This document shows, one piece after another, positions 51,435 through 59,523 of a DNA stretch of 64,000 nucleotides (the stretch's first letter is position 1; every line of letters starts with the position of its first letter). The DNA is from an uncultured Thermoanaerobaculia bacterium. GTDB lineage: Bacteria > Acidobacteriota > Thermoanaerobaculia > Multivoradales > Multivoraceae. The translations under genes and the position numbers were made by a program. The stretch lies in contig OX638294.1 in NCBI GenBank assembly GCA_951812325.1, positions 655,136 to 719,135 of the forward strand. The letters run 5' to 3'. Below the pieces are notes generated by a model. It did no database searches and was not told the origin of the DNA. It saw only the letters and a program-made list of their open reading frames with translations.

Positions 51435-53390
51435 GTGGCGCCAGCCCGCCTCATCCTCATCGCCTCGCTCACGTGCTCTACCGCGCTGGCGGCGCAGGAG
51501 ACGGTCGAATGGCGCCACTACGCCGCCGACCGCGCCAGCACGAAGTACTCGCCGGCCGCTCAGGTCGACGCCTCGAACGTGTCGGATCTCCAGGTCGCCT
51601 GGCGCTGGGTCACGCCGGACGGCCGCGTCGAAACGAAGACGCTGGCCGGTGACATGAAGGGGACGCCGCTCATGGTGAACGACACGCTGTACGCCGTGTC
51701 GGCGATGAACCTGGTCAGCGCCGTCGACCCCGCGACCGGCGAAGAGCTCTGGACCTGGGATCCGTTGGCCTACGAACGCGGCATCCCGACACACGGCGGC
51801 TTCACCCAGCGCGGCATCGAGTTCTGGGAGCACCGCGGCATGCAGCGGATCGTGCTGGTCACCGGCACCCACCAGCTCATCTCGCTTGACGCGAAGACCG
51901 GCAAACCCGACCTCGAGTTCGGCGACGCCGGGATCGTCGACATGCGCGGCGACATCGGCCGACCGGACCAGATGCGCGAGACCGGCGCGAACTCGCCCGG
52001 CATCGTCTGCGGCGACACCATCCTGATGGGCATGACGATCATGGACTTCGCCCTGACCCAGGAGATGCCGGCCGGCCATATCCGCGGCTACGACATCCGC
52101 ACCGGAGAGAAGAAATGGGTCTTCCACACCGTGCCCCAGGGCAGCGAGCCCGGCGCCGAGACCTGGCACGACGAGTCCTGGCGCTACTCGGGCAACACGA
52201 ACGTGTGGTCCTGGATGAGCTGCGACGACGAGACGGGCTGGGTCTACTTCGGCACCGGCACGCCGACGAGCGACTACTACGGCGGCCACCGCCACGGCGA
52301 CAACCTCTACGCCGAGAGCCTGGTCGCCATCGACACGGCGACGGGCGAGAAGAAGTGGCACTTCCAGGCGGTGCGTCACGGCCTGTGGGACTACGACTTT
52401 CCGTGCGCGCCGATCCTGGTCGACATCGAGGTCGACGGAAAGCGGATCGAGGCGGTGGCTCAGGTCAGCAAGCAGGCCTTCACCTACGTCTTCGACCGCA
52501 GGACCGGGGCGCCCGTGTGGCCGATCGAGGAGCGCAAGGTCCCCGAGAGCCTGGTTCCCGGGGAATGGACCGCAAGCATGCAGCCCTTCCCCACCAGGCC
52601 GCCGCCCTTCGACCGCCAGGGGGTACGCGAGAGCGACCTGATCGACTTCACGCCGGAACTCAATGCGAAGGCGAAGGAGATCTACCGCGAGACCCTCCTG
52701 GGCGGCCCGATGTTCACCCCGCCGACCCTGGCCGGAGAGGGCCGGAGGGTGATGGCCCAGTTGCCCGGCCAGGCGGGTGGCGCAAACTGGGGCGGCGCCG
52801 CGGTCGATCCGAACAGCGGCGTCCTGTTCGTCCCCTCGCAGACCCGTCTCGGCACGATGGCGCTCACCCCGCCGACGGCGCGCCAGCCCTCCGACCGCGA
52901 CTACCTGCCCGCGTTCACGTTCCCCGCCGGGCCCGAGGGTCTGCCGCTGGTCAAGCCGCCCTGGAGCCGGCTCACCGCGATCGATCTGAACCGGGGTGAG
53001 ATCCTGTGGCAGACGCCGATGGGCGACGGTCCGCGCGACCACCCGGCCCTGGCCGACCTCGACCTCGGCCCGCTCGGCGCCTGGCCGCTCGCCGGCCTGA
53101 CGCCCGGCTGGCCGATGGCGACCGCCACGCTCGTCTTCGTCGTCACCAGCGAGCAGAAGCCCGGCACCTACGATCAGGCGCCCGCCGGCTTCAGCTCCCG
53201 CGGCCCCTCGACGGGTTTTCTCTACGCCTTCGACAAGGCGACCGGCGAAGAAGTCTGGCGGACCGAACTGCCCGACACCCCGGGCGGCGGCCCGATGACC
53301 TACACCGTGGCAGGCCGGCAGTTCCTCGTCGTTCCCGTCGGCAAACGCGGCCGGGAGCACTCCCTGATCGCGTACGCGCTGCCGCAGTAG
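51435..53390 (+). CDS. PQQ-dependent dehydrogenase (quinoprotein)
   Basis: A 651-residue exported protein from GTG 51435. It has a signal peptide (RLILIASLTCSTALAAQ), then repeated beta-propeller blades: VEWRHYAADRASTKYSPAAQV, LVSAVDPATGEELWTWD, SLDAKTGKPDLEFGDAG, AIDTATGEKKWHFQAVRHGLWDYD and FAFDKATGEEVWRTELP-like units. This is the membrane glucose/alcohol dehydrogenase-like group of PQQ enzymes, acting in the periplasm. No cytochrome domain is fused and no pqq biosynthesis gene is in the window. The substrate may be an alcohol or sugar. Confidence 0.88.
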   Translation: MAPARLILIASLTCSTALAAQETVEWRHYAADRASTKYSPAAQVDASNVSDLQVAWRWVTPDGRVETKTLAGDMKGTPLMVNDTLYAVSAMNLVSAVDPATGEELWTWDPLAYERGIPTHGGFTQRGIEFWEHRGMQRIVLVTGTHQLISLDAKTGKPDLEFGDAGIVDMRGDIGRPDQMRETGANSPGIVCGDTILMGMTIMDFALTQEMPAGHIRGYDIRTGEKKWVFHTVPQGSEPGAETWHDESWRYSGNTNVWSWMSCDDETGWVYFGTGTPTSDYYGGHRHGDNLYAESLVAIDTATGEKKWHFQAVRHGLWDYDFPCAPILVDIEVDGKRIEAVAQVSKQAFTYVFDRRTGAPVWPIEERKVPESLVPGEWTASMQPFPTRPPPFDRQGVRESDLIDFTPELNAKAKEIYRETLLGGPMFTPPTLAGEGRRVMAQLPGQAGGANWGGAAVDPNSGVLFVPSQTRLGTMALTPPTARQPSDRDYLPAFTFPAGPEGLPLVKPPWSRLTAIDLNRGEILWQTPMGDGPRDHPALADLDLGPLGAWPLAGLTPGWPMATATLVFVVTSEQKPGTYDQAPAGFSSRGPSTGFLYAFDKATGEEVWRTELPDTPGGGPMTYTVAGRQFLVVPVGKRGREHSLIAYALPQ

Positions 53391-53397
53391 AGCCGAA

Positions 53398-54078
53398 TCA
53401 GCGGCGCTTCGACAGCCGGGCATCCGGCGGATCGCTGATCCATTCGGCCCCCTGTTCCCAGCCGTCGTCGAACACCGTGTCGCGGATCGGCCGCCGGCGC
53501 AGCGGGCCGTGGCGTCCCAGGGGCCTGCCGATCGTGATCGTGAGCGAAAGTTCCACGTTGTCCGGAATCCCGAGGATCTCGCGCAGTTCATCCGCCACGG
53601 CGTGATGCCAGCCGCTGTAGCAGGCGCCGTAGCCCAGCGCCCGCGCCATGAGGAACAGGTTCTGGCACGCCGGGAACACGGACGCGCCCTCCGAGTGGGT
53701 CAGCGGCCGGTAGCGGACGTAACAGGCGATGATGACCGCCGGGATGCGCTCGAAGTGATCCACGTAGTGCTGGATCGCGCGGTTCACCCGCGACTTCGGC
53801 GAGTTCGGATCGGCGGCCGAGCCCGTGTTCCAGCCTTCCTCCGCCGTCTTGCGAGCCCAGCCGCGACGGAAGGACTCCCCGAGGAGGCGGCGGGCGCGCC
53901 GGGCGCGCGGTCCGTCACGCAAAACGACGAAGCGGAAGGGCTGGCGGTTCGTGCCGGACGGCGCGCGGCTCCCGGCGTAGAGGATCTTCGCCAGATCCTC
54001 GTCGGGGATCGGTTCCGGGCTGTAGCGGCGAACCGAGCGGGCGGTGGAGAGCAGTTCGAGAAAGTCGTCGAAATTCAT
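53398..54078 (-). CDS. Nitroreductase family protein
   Basis: A 226-residue FMN-dependent oxidoreductase. Features are the N-terminal TARSVRRYSPEPIPDEDLAKIL, APSGTNRQPFRFVVL, and GASVFPACQNLFLMARALGYGACYSGWHHAVADELREILG. This subgroup includes enzymes near BluB and iodotyrosine deiodinase-like folds. It converges with the PQQ gene with a seven-base gap. A mobile element lies 40 bases upstream of its start. Confidence 0.88.
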   Translation of the reverse strand: MNFDDFLELLSTARSVRRYSPEPIPDEDLAKILYAGSRAPSGTNRQPFRFVVLRDGPRARRARRLLGESFRRGWARKTAEEGWNTGSAADPNSPKSRVNRAIQHYVDHFERIPAVIIACYVRYRPLTHSEGASVFPACQNLFLMARALGYGACYSGWHHAVADELREILGIPDNVELSLTITIGRPLGRHGPLRRRPIRDTVFDDGWEQGAEWISDPPDARLSKRR

Positions 54079-54118
54079 GGTCCGTACGATCCCCCACCCG
54101 CGAAGTCCGCGTCAAGCG

Positions 54119-54376
54119 CTAGCAGCCCGTGGCAGAAGTCGCGCTGCATTCGAGCGGCCAAGCATCTCAGCCCGGCATCGTGCCATCCGGGTGCTCGATG
54201 ACTCGCACCCGGAGGTGGGGCGCGTGTGGCGCGGAACGCGCCACACGGGCTCAGCTCCTCGGTCGCCCTTGTTCCCGGGATTGCAGGCGGCCCGATATGC
54301 TCCCTCGTCGCGCCTTGCCGGGCGGGCGCCTGAGCCACTCTCGGCGCGACACGGACTTCTGCCACGGGCTGCTAGA
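54119..54376. mobile_element. IS630-type MITE with perfect 22-bp inverted ends
   Basis: The element starts CTAGCAGCCCGTGGCAGAAG (54119 onward) and the final 22 bases (54355-54376) are the exact reverse complement of its first 22. Ends at CTAG with TA inside suit the CTAG/TA target habit of IS630 elements. The first 38 bases after TA match the terminus of the IS630 remnant at 4284-4321. No protein is encoded. The internal part carries a fragment shared with 10565-10632. It lies between a nitroreductase gene and a TPR gene and could supply or block promoters. Confidence 0.82.
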
Positions 54377-54453
54377 ATCCGCGGAATCCCTCCACTCTTC
54401 CCCGGTGAAGCGCCGGCCCGCAGGTGCGGCGGCCGACCCTGAGGACCCAGACC

Positions 54454-55773
54454 ATGCAGAAACTTGCCCTTCGACTTCTTCCCCTCGCTCTTCTCCTCCT
54501 CGCCTCTTCCGCGGCCGCCCAACGCAGCGAGCTGAACGTGCAGGTCCTCGACATGAACGGCGCTGAAGTGGGACCCGTGAATCTCACCTTCACCTCGCCC
54601 GAGGGCGAGGTCGTGGAGGCGGCGACCAGGAAGAACGGCAAGCTGAAGATCCGGCTGAAGGTGACGGAAGAACCATGGAAGGTCACGCTGCGGATGGAGG
54701 GCTATCCGGACCAGGAAGAGGAGTTTCAGCTGAGTGAAGGCCGCGATGCGTCGTTCATCGCCCGGCTCTACGACGAAGCCACCCTGATCAAGCAGCAGGC
54801 CATCGACAACTTCAACGACGGCATCCGGGCCATTCAGGCCGGCGACGCGGCGAGTGCTCTGCCGCTGTTCCGGAAGGCGGTGGAGCTCGATCCCACTCTC
54901 GCCGCGGCCCACCGGACGATCGCTGCGATCCTGCACGGCATGGGCAAGCTCGCGGAAGCGCTGGCGCCGCTGGACAAGTACCTCGAGTTCGAGGAACTGC
55001 CGCCGGAGTTCGTTCTCATGGCGTTCGACATCTTCCTGGCCGCGGGCGATCCACGGGTCGAAGACGTCAAGCAGCAGGCGCTCGAAGCCGGCAAGGGCAC
55101 GGAGATCGCGACCGGCGTCTTCTCCCAGGGGGTCCAGGCGGTGCGCGCCGGCGATGAGGAGCGCGCCGTCGAGCTGTTCACCGAGGCGGCTTCGCTCAAC
55201 CCGAAGCTCTACCAAGCCTACCGCAACATCGGCACGATCCATTTCAACAACCAGAATTGGGAACCCGCCCTCGAAGCGCTGGAGAAGACGCTGGAACTCG
55301 ACCCGAGGAACACCGAGGCGATGAGAATGAGGTTCTTCAGCTTTGCCCTGCAAGGGCAACTGGAGGCTTCCATCGAGGCCGGCAAGGCCTGGATCGCGGT
55401 GAATCCGACGGCGGGCGCCCAGGTGCAGCACCAGTCCGACCAGCTCTTCGAGCAAGAGGTCTACGGCAACGCGAAGCTCTACGATCAGTCGCTCATCGCC
55501 TGGGACGACAACCACCCCCGCGCCCACTTTCGGCTCGGCGTGATCTACCGCCGCAGCGCCGACTCCGCCCTGGCCAAGCAGCATCTGACGAAGTACCTCG
55601 AGACGGCGCCGGCGGACGAGGAAGGTCGGCCAAGGGCGCACTACGAACTCGGCATGCTTGCGGTGAACACGCGGGACACGGCCGCGGCCCGCGAACATCT
55701 GAACAAGTTCCTGGAAATGGCGCCGAACGACGAGAACGCGGACGTGGCGCGCGCGGCCCTCGAGCAACTGTAA
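54454..55773 (+). CDS. Exported TPR protein
   Basis: A 439-residue protein with a signal peptide (MQKLALRLLPLALLLLASSAAA). Residues ~25-95 form a beta-rich domain (LNVQVLDMNGAEVGPVNLTFTSPEG). The rest is a chain of tetratricopeptide repeats, for example AIQAGDAASALPLFRKAVELDP, AYRNIGTIHFNNQNWEPALEALEKTLELDP and RAHFRLGVIYRRSADSALAKQHLTKYLE. It probably acts as a periplasmic scaffold. ATG 54454 is chosen over an upstream in-frame ATG because it starts the signal peptide directly. Confidence 0.82.
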   Translation: MQKLALRLLPLALLLLASSAAAQRSELNVQVLDMNGAEVGPVNLTFTSPEGEVVEAATRKNGKLKIRLKVTEEPWKVTLRMEGYPDQEEEFQLSEGRDASFIARLYDEATLIKQQAIDNFNDGIRAIQAGDAASALPLFRKAVELDPTLAAAHRTIAAILHGMGKLAEALAPLDKYLEFEELPPEFVLMAFDIFLAAGDPRVEDVKQQALEAGKGTEIATGVFSQGVQAVRAGDEERAVELFTEAASLNPKLYQAYRNIGTIHFNNQNWEPALEALEKTLELDPRNTEAMRMRFFSFALQGQLEASIEAGKAWIAVNPTAGAQVQHQSDQLFEQEVYGNAKLYDQSLIAWDDNHPRAHFRLGVIYRRSADSALAKQHLTKYLETAPADEEGRPRAHYELGMLAVNTRDTAAAREHLNKFLEMAPNDENADVARAALEQL

Positions 55774-55862
55774 GCCAGGCCAGCCGCCCTCGAGGCGTGT
55801 CAAGAGGTGTGGTCGGTTCGTGACGCCTTCGCTCGACGCCTTCGAGGTTGAGTGGCGGCCGC

Positions 55863-56621
55863 CTACGCCGCGGAGCCGCCCGAGAACACGCGGAAGAGCT
55901 TCTTCAGCGGGTCGTAGAACTCCGATACGACCCGCTCCTTGAGCGGGATGATCGCGTTGTCGGTAATCGTGATGTGCTCGGGGCAGACCTTCGTGCAGCA
56001 CTTCGTGATGTTGCAGTACCCGATGCCCTCGTCCTGCTTGAGCGCCGACAACCGGTCGCCGGTGTCGAGCGGGTGCATCTCCAGTGCCGCGTTGTAGACG
56101 AAGAAGCGGGGCCCGACGAACTCGTCGTGCAGGTGGTGGTCCCGGAGCACGTGGCAGACGTCCTGGCACAGGAAGCACTCGATGCACTTGCGGAACTCCT
56201 GCACCCGCTCGACATCCTCCTGGGCAATCCGCCAGGTCCCGTCCTCGGCATCAGGCGGCCGGGGCTCGAAGGGCTGGATCTTCTTCTTGACCTCGTAGTT
56301 CCAGGACACGTCGCAGACGAGGTCCCGGATGACCGGGAACGCCCGCATCGGTTCAACGGTCACCGGGCGGTCCGTCGGCAGGTCGCTCATCCGCGTCATG
56401 CACATGAGGCGGGGGTTGCCGTTGACTTCCGCGGAGCAGGAGCCGCACTTGCCGGCCTTGCAATTCCAGCGCACGGCGAGGTCGTTCGCCGACTCCGCCT
56501 GGATCTGGTGGACCGCGTCCAGCACGACCATGCCCTCGGTGACCTCCGTCGTGTAGTCCCGGTAGCCGCCTTCACCTTCGGCGCCCTCCTGGCGCCAGAT
56601 CCTGAACCGTGTCGCGGCCAT
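55863..56621 (-). CDS. sdhB: Succinate dehydrogenase/fumarate reductase iron-sulfur subunit
   Basis: A 252-residue protein. The plant-type [2Fe-2S] site is CKAGKCGSC near residue 54, the [4Fe-4S] site CIECFLCQDVC near 150 and the [3Fe-4S] site CNITKCCTKVCPEHI near 210. It carries electrons from the flavoprotein to the membrane anchor. The start lies one base after the sdhA-like stop. The length is near 250, as in Sdh1-type complexes. Confidence 0.93.
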   Translation of the reverse strand: MAATRFRIWRQEGAEGEGGYRDYTTEVTEGMVVLDAVHQIQAESANDLAVRWNCKAGKCGSCSAEVNGNPRLMCMTRMSDLPTDRPVTVEPMRAFPVIRDLVCDVSWNYEVKKKIQPFEPRPPDAEDGTWRIAQEDVERVQEFRKCIECFLCQDVCHVLRDHHLHDEFVGPRFFVYNAALEMHPLDTGDRLSALKQDEGIGYCNITKCCTKVCPEHITITDNAIIPLKERVVSEFYDPLKKLFRVFSGGSAA

Positions 56622-56622
56622 C

Positions 56623-58431
56623 TCAGCCCATCTCCTCGACCAGTCCGGTCAGTTCGTCGCTCATCGGTTCCACCGGAATCTCCTCCACAACCATCTCCTT
56701 GTCCGCTCCCCTGGCGACCCGGATGTTCACCTTGCCGAAGTGTTCGTCCTTCTGCGGGTAGTCGTCACGGAACTGCGCACCGCGGCTCTCGCGGCGCAAC
56801 AGGCCGGCCCTCGCCACCGCCTCGGAGACGACGAGCAGGTTGTGAAGGTCGAGAGCCGTGTGCCAACCGGGGTTGTACTCGCGGTTGCCGGGCGCCGACA
56901 CGGCCTTCGCTCGTTCAGACAGACGGTCGATCTCCTCCACCGCTTGCTCGAGTTCGGACTCGATGCGGACGATGCCGACCTTCTCCTGCATCAGGTCCTG
57001 GAGCTCGTACTGGATCTGGTACGGCCCTTCGCCACGCTCCCGCTCGAGCGGCTGGAGAGCCTCCCTGATCCCCGCGTCGGCCGACGCCTGGTCGAGCCGG
57101 ACATCGCCATGCTCCTTGGCAAACGCGGCCGCATACGCGCCGGCCCGCTGCCCGAACACGAGCAGGTCGGACAGCGAGTTGCCGCCCAGCCGGTTCGCGC
57201 CGTGAAGCCCCGCGGCGCACTCGCCGGCGGCGTAGAGGCCGGGGACGGTCGACATCTGGCTTTCGGCATCGACCCGAACGCCGCCCATCACGTAGTGCGT
57301 CGTCGGCCCGACCTCCATCCTTTCCTTCGTGATGTCGAGACCGGCCAGCTCCTTGAACTGGTGGTACATCGACGGCAGCTTCTTCCTGATGTGCTCCTCG
57401 GAGTTGCTGATCTTCTCCTTGATCCAGGCGATGTCGAGGTACACGCCCCCGTGAGGGGAGCCCTTGCCGGACTTGATCTGGTTCACGATGCAACGGGCGA
57501 CGTGATCCCGGGTCAAAAGCTCCGGCGGACGCCGCGCGTCCCGGTCGCCGACGACGTAGCGCCAGCCCTCCTCGGCGCTGTCCGCGGTCTGATCCTTGTA
57601 CAGAGCCGGGATCTCGTCGAACAGGAACCGTTCGCCGTCCGAGTTCAGCAGGATGCCGCCCTCGCCGCGCACACCCTCCGTGACCAGGATGCCGCGCACG
57701 CTCGGCGGCCACACCATGCCGGTCGGGTGGAACTGGACGAACTCCATGTCGATCAGGTCGGCGCCCGCGTCGTAGGCCAGCGTATGGCCGTCGCCCGTGT
57801 ACTCCCAACTGTTGCTGGTGATCTTGAAGGCGCGGCCGATACCGCCCGTGGCGAGCACGACCGCCTTCGCCCGGTAGACCCGGAACCGGCCCCGCTCGCG
57901 GTCGTATGCCAGCGCGCCGGCGACCCGGCCGTCGTCGAGCAGCAGCCGGAACACCGTGTACTCCATGTGGAAGTCGATGCCGTGGTGGATACCGTGGTCC
58001 TGCAGGGTGCGGATCATCTCCAGCCCGGTCCGGTCGCCGACATGCGCGAGCCGCGGATAGCGGTGGCCGCCAAAGTTCCGCTGCAGGATGCGGCCGTCCT
58101 TCGTGCGGTCGAACAGCGCTCCCCAGGCCTCCAGCTCCAGCGCCCGGGCCGGGGCCTCCTTCGCGTGGATCTCGGCCATCTTCGGGTTGCTCAGGTACTG
58201 GCCGCCGCGCAGGGTGTCCGTCACGTGGACCTTCCAGTCGTCGCGCTCGTCCACATTGCCGATCGCGGCCGCCATGCCGCCCTCGGCCATCACCGTGTGC
58301 GCCTTGCCCAGCAGCGACTTGCAGATCACGCCGCAGGAAGCCCCCGCGGCCGAGACTTCGATCGCGGCGCGCAGTCCGGCGCCGCCCGCGCCGATCACCA
58401 GCACGTCGTATTCGTAGGGGGTCTGCTCCAT
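56623..58431 (-). CDS. sdhA: Succinate dehydrogenase/fumarate reductase flavoprotein subunit
   Basis: A 602-residue flavoprotein. VLVIGAGGAGLRAAIEVSAAG is the FAD dinucleotide fold, LLGKAHTVMAEGGMAA surrounds the FAD-attachment histidine region, and MEFVQFHPTGMVWPPSVRGILVTEGVRGEGGILLN has the substrate-binding histidine and arginine. It oxidises succinate or reduces fumarate. ATG 58431 overlaps the anchor gene stop by one base (TGATG). A much longer open frame upstream is antisense-compatible but follows the anchor gene. Confidence 0.94.
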   Translation of the reverse strand: MEQTPYEYDVLVIGAGGAGLRAAIEVSAAGASCGVICKSLLGKAHTVMAEGGMAAAIGNVDERDDWKVHVTDTLRGGQYLSNPKMAEIHAKEAPARALELEAWGALFDRTKDGRILQRNFGGHRYPRLAHVGDRTGLEMIRTLQDHGIHHGIDFHMEYTVFRLLLDDGRVAGALAYDRERGRFRVYRAKAVVLATGGIGRAFKITSNSWEYTGDGHTLAYDAGADLIDMEFVQFHPTGMVWPPSVRGILVTEGVRGEGGILLNSDGERFLFDEIPALYKDQTADSAEEGWRYVVGDRDARRPPELLTRDHVARCIVNQIKSGKGSPHGGVYLDIAWIKEKISNSEEHIRKKLPSMYHQFKELAGLDITKERMEVGPTTHYVMGGVRVDAESQMSTVPGLYAAGECAAGLHGANRLGGNSLSDLLVFGQRAGAYAAAFAKEHGDVRLDQASADAGIREALQPLERERGEGPYQIQYELQDLMQEKVGIVRIESELEQAVEEIDRLSERAKAVSAPGNREYNPGWHTALDLHNLLVVSEAVARAGLLRRESRGAQFRDDYPQKDEHFGKVNIRVARGADKEMVVEEIPVEPMSDELTGLVEEMG

Positions 58432-59231
58432 CAGACGAATCTCAGGTCCGTCCAGATGCCCATCGAGCAGAGCCGAACGTAGATGTCGGAGAAGGTGACC
58501 CAGATCAGGCTGCACCAGGCCCAGGCCATGTGCCGGCGGTTCAGGCAGGAGACGCAGCGGTAGCAGGCGCTCTGGAACGGCCGACCCGCCATCACGTTGC
58601 GAACGCCGCCGACCACGTGGCGCAGCGAGTGACAGCCCAAGGCGTAGCCGCCGAGCAGCAACCAGTTGATCAGCAGGACGAAGCTGCCGACGCCGATGCC
58701 GAAGGCGTGGCCGCCGGACGCCGTCTCGAACTCGAACGCCCGGTACACGTCGATCGGGAAGAAGACGAAGATCCAGGCCATCATCGCGTACAGGAAGTAC
58801 CGATGGATGTTCTGGACGATCAGCGGAAACGAGTTCTCGCCCCGGTAGGCGTTGCGCGGCTCGCCGACCGCGCAGGCCGGCGGATCGGCCCAGAACGCCT
58901 TGTAGTACGCGCCCCGGTAGTAGTAGCAGGTGGCGCGGAATCCCAGCGGCAGGATCAGGATGAACAGGGCCGGCGACCGGGGAACGAAACTCGGCCACCA
59001 ACTCGGGAAGCCCTCGAACCAGGCATGGTGCGAGAGGCCGAAGACCTCGGGGGAGTACAGCGGCGACAGGTAACCGCCGTACACGTAGTGGTCGGCCTGA
59101 AGCGCCGCCCAGGTCGCGTACACGCTCGCGAGACCAAGACCCGCGACAACCGCGCCCGGTTGCAGCCACCAGGCGTCCTGACGCTGGGTCTGACCGAAGG
59201 ATCGCCGCTTCAGCACGGCGGGGAAAGCCAT
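58431..59231 (-). CDS. Succinate dehydrogenase membrane anchor (single large subunit)
   Basis: A 266-residue membrane protein with about five hydrophobic stretches, including VVAGLGLASVYATWAAL, ALFILILPLGFRATCYYY, FLYAMMAWIFVFFPIDVY and GVGSFVLLINWLLLGGYALG. Candidate haem histidines occur in NIHRYFLYAM and GCHSLRHVVGG. Its place directly before sdhA and sdhB and its size resemble the single anchor of actinobacterial Sdh1-type enzymes rather than separate SdhC and SdhD. Quinone type is unknown. Confidence 0.8.
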   Translation of the reverse strand: MAFPAVLKRRSFGQTQRQDAWWLQPGAVVAGLGLASVYATWAALQADHYVYGGYLSPLYSPEVFGLSHHAWFEGFPSWWPSFVPRSPALFILILPLGFRATCYYYRGAYYKAFWADPPACAVGEPRNAYRGENSFPLIVQNIHRYFLYAMMAWIFVFFPIDVYRAFEFETASGGHAFGIGVGSFVLLINWLLLGGYALGCHSLRHVVGGVRNVMAGRPFQSACYRCVSCLNRRHMAWAWCSLIWVTFSDIYVRLCSMGIWTDLRFV

Positions 59232-59367
59232 CTCGGATTGTGTCCTCTCAGGGTCTCTTGGTTCGGGGTCGCTGGTTGACGAACGCGGGCGCCGGGGTCG
59301 CGCCCGGCCCGACGGTGATCATAGCCACAAAGTCGGGTTCCCGATCGACCTCGGGATCCACCGGACG

Positions 59368-59403
59368 CCGGGACGCCGGCCAGGCGGAGACCCGGCGTCC
59401 CGG
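59368..59403. promoter_or_regulatory. 12-bp stem hairpin in the sdh/carboxypeptidase gap
   Basis: CCGGGACGCCGG (59368-59379) and its reverse complement (59392-59403) flank a 12-base loop. It lies in the 292-base gap between divergent sdh and carboxypeptidase genes, where no other feature is recognised. It may be a leader structure of either transcript; regulation is speculative. Confidence 0.3.
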
Positions 59404-59523
59404 GCCCGCATTCTGATCCCTGGCCCGGGCAACCTGCGACTGAGGCATCCGAGCCGGACCGGGAGCCGGACCGAGGCCTTCAGCTGGCTGCGGCGGCCGC
59501 GCTGTGATCGAATCGCGGCTCGG

